From positions 1 to 60,679 of the forward strand of contig CATLHF010000011.1 in assembly GCA_949948835.1 (NCBI GenBank): a stretch of 60,679 nt of DNA, in the 5' to 3' direction. Positions within the stretch are counted from its first letter, which is position 1, and the number at the start of each line of letters is the position of its first letter. Shown one piece after another: positions 17,625 to 26,140 of this stretch. A program made the translations under genes and the position numbers. The stretch is from an uncultured Clostridia bacterium (lineage in GTDB: Bacteria > Bacillota > Clostridia > TANB77 > CAG-508). The notes beneath the pieces were generated by a model. The model saw only the letters and a list, made by a program, of their open reading frames with translations. It was not told the origin of the DNA and made no database searches.

Positions 17625-17636
17625 CACCTCGACCAA
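17625..17636 (+). repeat. Duplicated 3' end of tRNA-Pro (candidate attachment-site remnant)
   Basis: CACCTCGACCAA matches the tRNA-Pro 3' end at 16367-16378. Downstream sequence also resembles that after the tRNA (a TCTTTTTTG-TTTT stretch and then AGCTAC). Together these bracket a 1.2-kb segment with the GNAT gene. Confidence 0.5.
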
Positions 17637-17698
17637 AAAAAGAAACTTTCTAAAAAGTCTCTTTTTTGTTTTTTAAAGCTACTTCCACATTTGCATTA

Positions 17699-18265
17699 CT
17701 ACATTTGTCTTTCATCAACTTCCCTTTCTTTATAAACATATTTAGCAACTTCACAGTTTTCAAGTGCTAGTCCTAATAAAGTATCTTTATCTGGTATTCC
17801 TTTAAAATAGCAATAAACGGGTATACTAACCCCAGCATGCGCTACTATTAATATTTGTTTATTTTTATATTTTAAATGTATATCGTCAAGAGAACTATAT
17901 ACTCTTTGAAAAAATTTTTTAATATTTTCTGCTTTTTGATATTGTATATTTTGTTTATAGCTCCAAAATGCTTCATAGTCAAATTCTGTATTAGCCGTTC
18001 CTTCAAATTCTCCAAAGTCTCGTTCTGATAATCTCTCATCAAATACTATTGGAATATTTCTGTCACTATTTATAATTTTAGCAGTTTGTATCGCTCTTGT
18101 TAATGGAGAACATACTATTACATCTATGTTTTCATTTTTCAAAACTATCTTGGTATCATTTGCTTGTTCAATACCTTTTTCGTTTAACTCGATATTTGCC
18201 TTTCCTTGAACTTTTTTTAATGCATTCCAATCTGTTTGTCCATGTCTGGTTAATAAAACTGCCAT
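17699..18265 (-). CDS. Histidine phosphatase (phosphoglycerate mutase-like)
   Basis: A histidine phosphatase of 188 residues with the catalytic motif LLTRHGQTDWN at residues 4-14, the second half-site RAIQTAKII near residue 63 and the late catalytic region ILIVAHAGVSIPV. These enzymes dephosphorylate small metabolites or phosphoproteins; the substrate is unknown. It starts 1 base after the stop of the RtcB-like gene and is certainly cotranscribed with it, suggesting that the two act on a common RNA- or phosphate-related substrate, though this is only context. Confidence 0.85.
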   Translation of the reverse strand: MAVLLTRHGQTDWNALKKVQGKANIELNEKGIEQANDTKIVLKNENIDVIVCSPLTRAIQTAKIINSDRNIPIVFDERLSERDFGEFEGTANTEFDYEAFWSYKQNIQYQKAENIKKFFQRVYSSLDDIHLKYKNKQILIVAHAGVSIPVYCYFKGIPDKDTLLGLALENCEVAKYVYKEREVDERQM

Positions 18266-18266
18266 A

Positions 18267-19391
18267 TTACTCTACCTCCTCATATACCTTAAAACCTCTT
18301 TTGGTAATTGATGCGATCTGCTTCATTTTACCTTGTATTTGGCCAGGATATATATTTAGAATATTTTGTACCGTTTCCGATATTGGTGCATCGCCTTCGA
18401 CAGTTCCTCGAATTTTTATATCTACATCTATGTCTAATATTTGACCATCTTTAAAACTATTTCCTCCAATTTTAATGTTATCTTTACTAATTTCTATATT
18501 AGCATTTTTATTAGGTACTTTTTGTCCTAGTCCATGAGGACTTAGAGTAAAATCCATTTTGTCATGTGTAAATCTATTGTTTTTACTAGATAAAGGATTT
18601 ATAAAATAAATATCTTCACCTGGGGCTGTAAGTAATGTATACATTCCTTCTTTCCAGTGACATCCTATACATATAGAATGTTCTGAAGGCATTCCATAAT
18701 GCTGAATATTTAATATTTTTTTATCGATTAATCCATTAAAAGTAGTTTCTATAAAATATTCATTTCTTTTCTCATTAAAGTTCTCTAAAAAATGTGCTAT
18801 ATTCCAGAATTTTTTTGCATACTCACCATCTAAATATCTTAAATACCTTCCTGTTTCTAAGTCTGTATATGTTTTAATTTCATTATAGTACCAATTATCT
18901 TTTTCAGGAAATAGTCCTTCTTCCATATTGCCCTCTTTATATTCTGCAGCAGAGGCATGAACTACAATGTAATAGCCCTCTTCTAAATTTTGTTTTCCAT
19001 CACAATAGCATAGTGTACAAAAATGATTGCCTCTATTATAATTCCAATCATAAGTCGTATCATTCTTAAACGTATTTTCTACTCTATCTTTAAACTCTTG
19101 TAATGTAATTTTATTTCTTAATTTATACGCACAAACACCACATACATTAACAGTTGCGTCTATTGGTACAAAAGGAACATCGCAATCCCATGTTATGCAT
19201 GTTCCAACAAAAAATCCTCCCATCATTCTTACTGCATCTATCGATAAACCTAAGTCTGACATTGCATAAATTTTTGCTTCTTTTTTTGAATTTGATAATT
19301 TGCTTGTTACATCTGCAATCATTTTTTCTGTTGTTCCTAAAAATTCTAATATTTTCATTTGTGTTTCGTCATTAAATGTTAAATTAATCAT
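18267..19391 (-). CDS. Divergent RtcB-like protein (RNA ligase fold, inferred)
   Basis: This 374-residue protein has no obvious close family, but its motif order matches RtcB RNA ligase. IYAMSDLG stands where RtcB has MPDxHxG, and PIDATVNVCG (Cys84) stands for GVDIGCG. RGNHF (His123) matches the GNHF block, VVHASA (His145) the HSGSRG block, and NIQHYG (His231) the second His. CHWKEG lies at the HRKGA position. LSPHGLGQ (His286) aligns with SHGAGR, the guanylylated His of RtcB. Most metal ligands are kept but the Asp of DIGCG is replaced by Asn82. RtcB joins 2',3'-cyclic phosphate or 3'-phosphate RNA to 5'-OH ends. Activity here is uncertain. It is one base from a histidine phosphatase and downstream of a LysR gene. 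Confidence 0.5.
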   Translation of the reverse strand: MINLTFNDETQMKILEFLGTTEKMIADVTSKLSNSKKEAKIYAMSDLGLSIDAVRMMGGFFVGTCITWDCDVPFVPIDATVNVCGVCAYKLRNKITLQEFKDRVENTFKNDTTYDWNYNRGNHFCTLCYCDGKQNLEEGYYIVVHASAAEYKEGNMEEGLFPEKDNWYYNEIKTYTDLETGRYLRYLDGEYAKKFWNIAHFLENFNEKRNEYFIETTFNGLIDKKILNIQHYGMPSEHSICIGCHWKEGMYTLLTAPGEDIYFINPLSSKNNRFTHDKMDFTLSPHGLGQKVPNKNANIEISKDNIKIGGNSFKDGQILDIDVDIKIRGTVEGDAPISETVQNILNIYPGQIQGKMKQIASITKRGFKVYEEVE

Positions 19392-19496
19392 AATTAAAAA
19401 CCTTTCTACTTTAAATTCGACTAACGTCTAAATTTATTATAAAAAGGTTTTTCCATTATGTAAAATACATATTTGCATGCAAAATATAACTTAGAG

Positions 19497-20372
19497 TTAT
19501 GATTTGCAATTATCTTTTAAAACTTCAATTAAATTATTTAGTTCTTTATATTTATGATTAACATTGTAATACACTCCATATTTTGCTGGAGGAAGTAAAA
19601 AGCCTACATCTAATATACATAGTTCATTGTTTGCTAGCTTTTCTTCTACATATTCTTTGGTAACGACTGCTATTATGTCTCTAAACTTTAACAGTTCAAT
19701 AATTCCAGCATAGTCAACATTATCTATATTTATTTTATCATCTTTTTTATATTCCAGTGCTGTTACTAAATTTTGATATGCACTAGAAAATTTCTTTAAT
19801 GTATATATTGTTGTATTTCTTAAATCACTTTTAGAGAGTTTTTTATTTAAATATTCTGAATTCGTGTTTACGACAAATACATCATGTAATTCTCCTATTT
19901 CTATAAATTTAATTTTGCTTGTATCATATAATTCATCACTATATTGTTTCGAAAAAGCAAGGTCAATTTCTTGTTTTTCTAACATAGAAAACATATTGGT
20001 AGCATTTAATCGATAAATGTTAATAATACTATTATTTTTTTCATAGAACTTTGAAATTCCATTACTATATATTCTGCTTGGCATATTTACATGTACCCCT
20101 AATTTGATATCTTTATGAGCATCAAATATAGAATCCGATTTTGAAAGGACGTCGATAGCATCCTTTATTTGTAAGTATAATTTTTTACCATCTTCTGTTA
20201 GTATCATTCCATATTTACTTCTTTTAAATAATTTTACATTGAATTCATTTTCTAAATTTTTTATATGCTTTGTCACTGCTGGTTGTGAAATATGTAAAAT
20301 GTTACTCGCCTTCGTTAAATTTTCTTCACTCGCTACAATTGAAAAAATTCTATATAATTCTAAATTTATCAT
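19497..20372 (-). CDS. LysR-family transcriptional regulator
   Basis: The 291-residue protein has a typical LysR winged helix-turn-helix at residues 1-60 (NLTKASNILHISQPAVTKHIKNLE) and a C-terminal periplasmic-binding-like effector domain. Regulators of this family often control the next gene, here the RtcB-like/histidine phosphatase pair 105 bases downstream on the same strand. The effector is unknown. Confidence 0.92.
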   Translation of the reverse strand: MINLELYRIFSIVASEENLTKASNILHISQPAVTKHIKNLENEFNVKLFKRSKYGMILTEDGKKLYLQIKDAIDVLSKSDSIFDAHKDIKLGVHVNMPSRIYSNGISKFYEKNNSIINIYRLNATNMFSMLEKQEIDLAFSKQYSDELYDTSKIKFIEIGELHDVFVVNTNSEYLNKKLSKSDLRNTTIYTLKKFSSAYQNLVTALEYKKDDKINIDNVDYAGIIELLKFRDIIAVVTKEYVEEKLANNELCILDVGFLLPPAKYGVYYNVNHKYKELNNLIEVLKDNCKS

Positions 20373-20587
20373 AAAATACTTTCATCCTTTTATTTATATA
20401 TATATATAATATTATAGCATAAAACATTAGAAATAAAAGTATAACTTTTATTAATTATAAATCTAATAATTGTTTGTACTACATTTTTAAAATATCTTAT
20501 TAGTAAATTGAAGAAGTGCGGAGATTTCAAGTGCGAACTATATTTCTGCTATGGTTTTTGAAATCAAAAAACCCTAAATCTTCAAAA

Positions 20588-20619
20588 GGGAGCAATGTTA
20601 TATTTGCTCCCCCTTTTTT
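20588..20619 (-). terminator. Bidirectional terminator at the end of the P-loop kinase gene
   Basis: GGGAGCAA pairs with TTTGCTCCC with a T-run on the + side and TTTT on the minus side. Confidence 0.7.
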
Positions 20620-21196
20620 ATTGTTTTACTTCTATTTCATGTAAAATATCTTTTAATACTTCAAATCTGTTTTTAGAAGTATCTATATATTTTATACCAT
20701 ACTTTGGACATTCCTGTTTTAACATTTCATTGCACTTATACCAATCTTGTGCATTTTCCAATAGATATTCTTTGGGTAATCCATAAGTCCAGTCTTTTTC
20801 TATATCGTATTTCATACATTGATCCACTATATCTTCCGCTGTTAAATCTCCTAATCCTAAACATATTACTATTGTTTTATCAAAATCGATCATCTCACTT
20901 AGAATTTTAGGATGCAATTGACCCGTTTCTAATATATATCCATATCCTTTTTTATCATTTCGAACCAATGATTTATATAGTTCTAAAAGTGTCTTTTGAA
21001 ATAGTTCTCCATGTTCATATTCTTTTTGAGCATCTATATTTTTTAAATAATAGTCTTCTTCACCTTTAGCTCTAATAATAGCCCATTTCAAGGAATCTCC
21101 ACGTATTATATTGTAACTATTCCACTTATCTTTTATCATATTACTTAAAGTCGTTTTTCCGGCTCTACCAATTCCAATAATTATTATATTTTTCAT
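20618..21196 (-). CDS. P-loop NTPase/kinase, unknown substrate
   Basis: The 192-residue protein has a Walker A motif GIGRAGKTTLS at residues 7-17 and a fold typical of small nucleotide or sugar kinases (AAA_18/adenylate-kinase-like). No named family is clear. IIRGDSLKWAII lies where the lid or second-substrate site usually sits. Its ATG overlaps the MFS stop (ATGA), so the two genes are coupled. A phosphorylating partner for a transported compound, such as an aminoglycoside or sugar, is a guess. Confidence 0.7.
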   Translation of the reverse strand: MKNIIIIGIGRAGKTTLSNMIKDKWNSYNIIRGDSLKWAIIRAKGEEDYYLKNIDAQKEYEHGELFQKTLLELYKSLVRNDKKGYGYILETGQLHPKILSEMIDFDKTIVICLGLGDLTAEDIVDQCMKYDIEKDWTYGLPKEYLLENAQDWYKCNEMLKQECPKYGIKYIDTSKNRFEVLKDILHEIEVKQ

Positions 21197-22407
21197 TTAT
21201 TTCTCTCTTTCTCTATCTTGGTTTCTTGTTTTGATATTTTATATAAATGAATGGAACTTGGAATAAATGTTAGTGTTACTATTAATAGTAATAGTTTAAA
21301 ATAAAAGATGTTGTTTAATAATCCAACCATTAATAATACAAAATATCCAGTTACTCTTCCTATTGCTAATACAATTTCATACATCGATTGATGTTCTATC
21401 TTATCATTTTCTAATTCTTCTACATCCATGCAATTATATCTTTGTGTTGATTTAATATTTGTTAAGATTGTGATAAAAATTGCGTTTATTAAATTATAGA
21501 TAACAACAGTAATTTTATTAATTCCTACTAAAAATCCCAATACGCTAAGAACAGGTAGTATAGTACATATTATAATATAACTTTTTGCATATTTATTTTT
21601 ATAATGCTGTTTATATATCATATTCGCAATAATTGCTAATATCGAAAATAAAGTCGTCAATGCTCCTAAATTAAACGATGTCTGGAATGTCATCATAATG
21701 ATAATGGTAATTAATGTAGAAAGTAATGAATTATTAATTCCTTCATAAAAAGCTAGTTTATATGAGTTTCGCACTCCTTTTGCCTTTTTTCCTAGATTCC
21801 TTATCTTTTTCATATAATGCAATAAGTTAAAACCTTCTACTTTTGTTTCAGCTTGTTTTAATTTTGTAGATGCTATCACTTGAATAATTGTTAATCCAAA
21901 TATTAAAATAGTAACTTCTTTAAAGGAAGTTAGTTCAATGGAAGTTCCTATTACAATTGGGAAAACAATTTTGATTACTTGGCTAATAATTCCTTGTATA
22001 GATACATATCCTTTTGTATCTTCAAATGGTATTAGTTTTGTTCTTAAGGCATGTGCTGCTAACCAATAGATTCCTTGTGAAACTCCAAATAATATTCCTA
22101 ATAGATAATAGAATGTTTTACATTTTTCTCCTAATAATCCAATAGCTAAAATATAAATACAATTAATTACCATACCGCATTGAAATACTTTTATTTGATT
22201 TTTGGTTTTGATAATATCTCCACCTAACCAAAAAATAGTTCCACAAATAAAATAAGAAATTATATAATAAATCGATATTACTGTTATATTCTGATTCGTT
22301 AATTGAAAAAAGTAAGCAACTAAAAAAGTATCTAGAAACATTTTAGAAATACTCATAATTGCTTCACATATAATTAATGCCATTGTTTGTTTTTTTAATT
22401 TTTTCAT
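21193..22407 (-). CDS. Major facilitator superfamily transporter
   Basis: An integral membrane protein of about 404 residues with roughly 11-12 hydrophobic helices and short polar loops. The pattern FWLGGDIIKTKNQIKVFQCGMV matches the cytoplasmic A-loop of MFS proteins. I start at ATG 22407 with GGAG 8 bases upstream; a longer in-frame stretch reaches 22473. It is coupled to the downstream kinase. Substrate unknown. Confidence 0.85.
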   Translation of the reverse strand: MKKLKKQTMALIICEAIMSISKMFLDTFLVAYFFQLTNQNITVISIYYIISYFICGTIFWLGGDIIKTKNQIKVFQCGMVINCIYILAIGLLGEKCKTFYYLLGILFGVSQGIYWLAAHALRTKLIPFEDTKGYVSIQGIISQVIKIVFPIVIGTSIELTSFKEVTILIFGLTIIQVIASTKLKQAETKVEGFNLLHYMKKIRNLGKKAKGVRNSYKLAFYEGINNSLLSTLITIIIMMTFQTSFNLGALTTLFSILAIIANMIYKQHYKNKYAKSYIIICTILPVLSVLGFLVGINKITVVIYNLINAIFITILTNIKSTQRYNCMDVEELENDKIEHQSMYEIVLAIGRVTGYFVLLMVGLLNNIFYFKLLLLIVTLTFIPSSIHLYKISKQETKIEKERNK

Positions 22408-22531
22408 TTGTTTCTCCTGTTTTAATTTCATATTTATTATAATAATGCAATTCTTTATTGTCAATTGATTCATACAACTATTTTTAGTAACTTTCTTCTT
22501 GCTTTTTTCATAAGATAGCTTAGGTGATTTT

Positions 22532-23454
22532 ATGGCAATTGTTTCTACAGATGTTTCTTATAACTCTTCTATTTTAGAACGTAATTTACAAGATTTATTA
22601 ACTACATATCCTTTTTTACACTCAAAAACGATTGGGTATAGCGTACTTGGAAAACCTTTACATGTTGTTATTGTAGGAAGTGGTACAAAAAAAGTTTTTT
22701 ATAGTGCAAGTTACCATGCAAACGAGTGGATTACAACTCCTGTATTAATGAAATTTATTGAAGATGTTGCTAATGCGTATGTTTCCAATGCAAATTTACT
22801 TGGATATTCTATTCGAGATTTATTAAGTAAAGTTACAATTCATTTATGTCCTATGGTTAATCCAGATGGTGTAGATTTAGTAACAGGCGCTTTACAAAAA
22901 AATTCTTCTGCTTATCGTAATGCAGAAAGGATTGCTTATTCGTTTGCAACAATTCCTTTTCCAGATGGATGGAAAGCTAATATTAATGGTGTAGATTTAA
23001 ATTTACAGTTTCCTGCACGGATGGGAAAAGGCAAAAGAGATTAAATATGCACAAGGTTTTACAACACCTTCTCCTCGTGACTTTGTTGGGTTTGGGCCTT
23101 TAACGGAACCTGAAGCATTAGCAGTTTACGATTATACCCTTTCGTATCCTTTCAAATTAGTTCTTGCTTATCATACACAAGGGGAGGAAATTTATTGGCG
23201 ATTTCAAAATTACTTACCTGCTGGTTCTTATTATATTGGTGAACAATTTGCTAATGTTAGTGGATATGTATTAGCAGATACACCATACAACTCTAGCTTT
23301 GCAGGATTTAAGGATTGGTTTATTCAGAATTATAATTTACCTGGATACACCATTGAAGCAGGACTACGGCGAAAACCCTCTTCCTATTTCACAGTTCGAT
23401 AAGATTTATGAAGACAATCTTGGTATTTTGATATTGGGAGCTGTGTTAAGTTAA
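22532..23454 (+). CDS. M14-family zinc carboxypeptidase, two +1 shifts at CGG
   Basis: This is a gamma-D-glutamyl-meso-diaminopimelate-type peptidase of the M14 family, 306 residues when three frames are joined. Zinc ligands His62 and Glu65 (YHANEW) are in the first frame. The third ligand His214 (AYHTQGEE) lies after the first shift. The catalytic Glu275 (TIEAGLG) is read just before the second. The shifts are GCA-CGG-ATG (giving PA-GWEKAKEIKY) and CTA-CGG-CGA (giving AGL-GENPLPISQFDKIYED), both restoring family consensus. Zero-frame stops follow 8 and 11 codons later. One gene carrying two such sites, otherwise undecayed, argues for efficient recoding. It would act on peptidoglycan stem peptides; no signal peptide is visible. 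Confidence 0.87.
23018..23020 (+). other. Putative +1 recoding site 1, M14 peptidase (GCA CGG ATG)
   Basis: In-frame CGG. Skipping C23018 reads GGA as Gly163. Zero-frame stop: 8 codons downstream. Confidence 0.85.
23367..23369 (+). other. Putative +1 recoding site 2, M14 peptidase (CTA CGG CGA)
   Basis: In-frame CGG. Skipping C23367 reads GGC as Gly279, three residues after catalytic Glu275. Zero-frame stop: 11 codons downstream. Confidence 0.85.
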
Positions 23455-23494
23455 AATAAAGTTGAAGTATTTATGATACTTCAACTTTATTTTC
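23454..23494. terminator. Bidirectional terminator between the M14 peptidase and pnuC
   Basis: AAATAAAGTTGAAGTAT pairs perfectly with ATACTTCAACTTTATTT. T-rich flanks on both sides serve the convergent genes. Confidence 0.85.
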
Positions 23495-24193
23495 GGTTTC
23501 TTTATTTAATTTTTCTTTTTGTGTCTTTTTTAATTTTCTCCAATTATAACTTCCATATATATCATTTATTAGTAATAATAATGGACCAACTAATACAGAA
23601 ATTAATGCTGTTTGTCCATTAATTACTGGTATAATCCATAATGAAATAATAACAATATCATTTGCTACATAACAAAACAGAGATAGTTCACTTCTTCTGG
23701 CTTCAAAATAGCTTGCTAACACGCTTGTTACTATTGAAATCGAGCTTAGTACTAGTAAATCTGTATGAAAGGCTTTTAATAAAAAATAGTATGCCCAAAA
23801 TAGTATAAGTTGAGAGCTAAAAGCAATGATTAATTCTTTTTTTGGTAATGTATTAACAATAACTACATCATCTTCTTTATCTTGATGTCTTAACCAACTT
23901 ATAATACCAATGATCATAATTGGAAATGTTAAAAATGTAGTAATAATTAATTCTCCATAATAAGCTTGTTGGTATGAAACAATTGCATAAAAAAATACGC
24001 TAACAAAACCCACAAAATAGCTTTCTACCTTTCCTTTTGACATTAATAGTGCTGTAATTAAATATAAAGATGTATATAAAGTATTAATTATAGTACCACC
24101 AAATAGAATCGATGATGTAGTCGAAATAATTAACCCACATATTAAAAATATTAATTCAAATTTCGTCCAGTCTTTAAAATACCCTTTTATCAT
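23471..24193 (-). CDS. pnuC: PnuC-like nicotinamide riboside transporter
   Basis: A 240-residue integral membrane protein with about seven hydrophobic segments and the PnuC-type C-terminus (NDIYGSYNWRKLKK) after the helix with NDIVIISLWI. PnuC proteins import nicotinamide riboside or related vitamin-like nucleosides by facilitated diffusion. It is alone on its transcript, converging with the M14 peptidase. Substrate is by family; related PnuT/PnuX import thiamine or riboflavin. Confidence 0.75.
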   Translation of the reverse strand: MIKGYFKDWTKFELIFLICGLIISTTSSILFGGTIINTLYTSLYLITALLMSKGKVESYFVGFVSVFFYAIVSYQQAYYGELIITTFLTFPIMIIGIISWLRHQDKEDDVVIVNTLPKKELIIAFSSQLILFWAYYFLLKAFHTDLLVLSSISIVTSVLASYFEARRSELSLFCYVANDIVIISLWIIPVINGQTALISVLVGPLLLLINDIYGSYNWRKLKKTQKEKLNKETENKVEVS

Positions 24194-24317
24194 AGTGATT
24201 TCCTTTCTTTGCTTTTGAGTTTAAATTATTTAATCTCATTGCTCCGAAAGTATATCATATAGATACATAATATTCAACATTTTGCTAGGTAAAAAATAGA
24301 AATGCTTTACATGATAA

Positions 24318-24343
24318 AATGTCTCTACCTAAGTAAAGACATT
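24318..24343 (-). terminator. Terminator after maf
   Basis: AATGTCT pairs with AGACATT just past the stop of maf; T-rich flank. Confidence 0.5.
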
Positions 24344-24350
24344 CATTTTT

Positions 24351-24917
24351 CTATTTTATAATATCATATAATTTATGTGTTGGTAACCCTACTGCTGTTG
24401 TATAATTACCTTCTATTTTTTCTACAAAAACACAGAACTCTTCTTGTATTGCATATGCTCCTGCCTTATCCATTGCATGTCCAGTATTTATCCATTGCTC
24501 TAATTCTTCGTCTAATATATTTTTTAAATATACTATTACTTCATCATATGTTATATACTCTTTATATTGTCCATTTTTTTGTGTAAGAACACTTAATCCT
24601 GTTATAATTTTATGAGTTTTATCGCCTTGTATTAGTTCTTTTATCATTTCTTTTGCGTTTTCTTTATTTTGTGGCTTTCCATATATTTTATTATTTTTAA
24701 CAACAATCGTGTCTGAACCAATAATAACTCTATTTCCTTGCGTTTTATCAAAAACATTTTTTGCTTTTATATAAGATAACCTTTGTACTTGCTCTTCAGG
24801 GGTTAATCCTTGTTGTATTGTTTCATCTATATTACTCACAATTATTTCAAATTTCGGTACAACTAATTTCAACAGTTCCTTTCTTCTTGGCGAACCTGAA
24901 GCCAATATAACTCTCAT
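24351..24917 (-). CDS. maf: Maf-like nucleoside triphosphate pyrophosphatase
   Basis: The 188-residue Maf protein opens with LASGSPRRKELLK and has IIGSDTIVV, the family's phosphate-binding and catalytic region, and a late AYAIQEEFCVFVEKIEGNY. Maf proteins hydrolyse dTTP, UTP and modified pyrimidine triphosphates and are linked to septum control in Bacillus. Last of three closely spaced genes with a NUDIX hydrolase and a flavodoxin-like gene. Confidence 0.92.
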   Translation of the reverse strand: MRVILASGSPRRKELLKLVVPKFEIIVSNIDETIQQGLTPEEQVQRLSYIKAKNVFDKTQGNRVIIGSDTIVVKNNKIYGKPQNKENAKEMIKELIQGDKTHKIITGLSVLTQKNGQYKEYITYDEVIVYLKNILDEELEQWINTGHAMDKAGAYAIQEEFCVFVEKIEGNYTTAVGLPTHKLYDIIK

Positions 24918-24924
24918 TTTTTAT

Positions 24925-25491
24925 TCACACCTTCTTTATTGAATAACATTTTTCATTTAATTTTTGATAAATTGGTTTCATTTGTTTTTCATTTGTAATG
25001 TCTACTGATTTATCAATATCAATCCATTTTACGCCACTATTTTCATCTTCTTTTATTTTTAATTCCTCTTTTTCATCTGCTTCTAATAAAAAGCAACAAT
25101 CTAAATGCAAATGAGATGGCACAAATTTTCCTCTTTTTTTATGACTATCGACGGTTAGTATTTGAATTCCATAAATTCCGTCACTAATTACTTTTAAATT
25201 TTGTAATCCCGTTTCTTCTGTTGCTTCTTTTAATGCTACATATAATAAATTACTATCTCCATCACAATGTCCACCTGTCCATGCCCAAGCTTGGTAAATA
25301 TTATGATATGCCATTAATACCTTTGTTCTTTCTTTATTTACAATCCAGTTCGATGCTGTAAAATGGCACATTTTATTTTCTCTTGTTAAAACATCTTCAA
25401 ACGTGTCAATATATTGAAGCATCATTTCTTTATCATTTTCTTCTTGTTCATTATATGGTACATAACTTTCGATTTGTTCTCTTAGTTTCAT
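24925..25491 (-). CDS. NUDIX hydrolase
   Basis: The 188-residue protein has a NUDIX box starting GGHCDGDSNLLYVALKEATEETG (residues about 70-95) with the REx2EExGU pattern KEATEETGL. The N-terminal half contains HFTASNWIVNKERTKVLMAYH, typical of the NUDIX strand preceding the box. It hydrolyses nucleoside-diphosphate-linked compounds; the exact substrate is unclear. It lies 7 bases upstream of maf. Confidence 0.88.
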   Translation of the reverse strand: MKLREQIESYVPYNEQEENDKEMMLQYIDTFEDVLTRENKMCHFTASNWIVNKERTKVLMAYHNIYQAWAWTGGHCDGDSNLLYVALKEATEETGLQNLKVISDGIYGIQILTVDSHKKRGKFVPSHLHLDCCFLLEADEKEELKIKEDENSGVKWIDIDKSVDITNEKQMKPIYQKLNEKCYSIKKV

Positions 25492-25510
25492 TTTCTTTCC
25501 TTTTTCTCTT

Positions 25511-26044
25511 CTATTTTATTCTTTTTTTGATTTCATTTATCATTTCATTATAATTATCATGATTTTTTATAACATCATCTATATCACCACTAGATAGATT
25601 CTTTAAAAATTCAACTTTGAATTCTATGAACTCTCCTAAGCTTTCAAAGTATTCTTTTATATTCTTGGCGATTTCCTCATTTTCTTCTTCACTCATTTGT
25701 CCAACAGTGATTATATATATTTTTTTATCTTTCAATAGTTCTGGATGAGAACTATATGGATTCCATCTATCTATTACATTTTTTAAAATACCCGTTATAT
25801 GATTCATATAAATTGGTGTTATAATAATGATATTACCTGCTTCTGCCATATTATTATATATTTCTTTCATATCATCTTTTATTGCGCAATACTGTTCTAG
25901 TCCTTTAGTACACGCACTACACCCTTTGCAATATTTAATGTTTTTTTCTGCAAGTGCTATAACTGTATCATTTTCACTTTTTAAATCTTGTGCTATTTGA
26001 TAGCAATTTCCTTTTCGGTTACTTCCACTAATATATAAATTCAT
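25511..26044 (-). CDS. Flavodoxin-like NAD(P)H-dependent FMN reductase
   Basis: A flavodoxin-fold protein of 177 residues: the FMN phosphate loop ISGSNRKGNCY at residues 4-14, then KYCKGCSACTKG with a CxxC pair and the middle FMN loop IIITPIYMNHITGILKNVIDRW. The fold fits the iron-sulfur flavoprotein/NADPH-dependent FMN reductase group. Start at 26044 after GGTGATAATT. First gene of the flavodoxin-NUDIX-maf set. Confidence 0.85.
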   Translation of the reverse strand: MNLYISGSNRKGNCYQIAQDLKSENDTVIALAEKNIKYCKGCSACTKGLEQYCAIKDDMKEIYNNMAEAGNIIIITPIYMNHITGILKNVIDRWNPYSSHPELLKDKKIYIITVGQMSEEENEEIAKNIKEYFESLGEFIEFKVEFLKNLSSGDIDDVIKNHDNYNEMINEIKKRIK

Positions 26045-26116
26045 AATTATCACCTTTAATTTTATTTTCCCCTATTTTATCATAGAATCAAATCTCCTAC
26101 AATCTTAATAAAACAA

Positions 26117-26140
26117 AAAAATGGAGTTTCCTCCATTTTT
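26117..26140 (-). terminator. Terminator of the HD phosphohydrolase gene
   Basis: AAAAATGGAG pairs with CTCCATTTTT around the stop codon. Confidence 0.75.
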
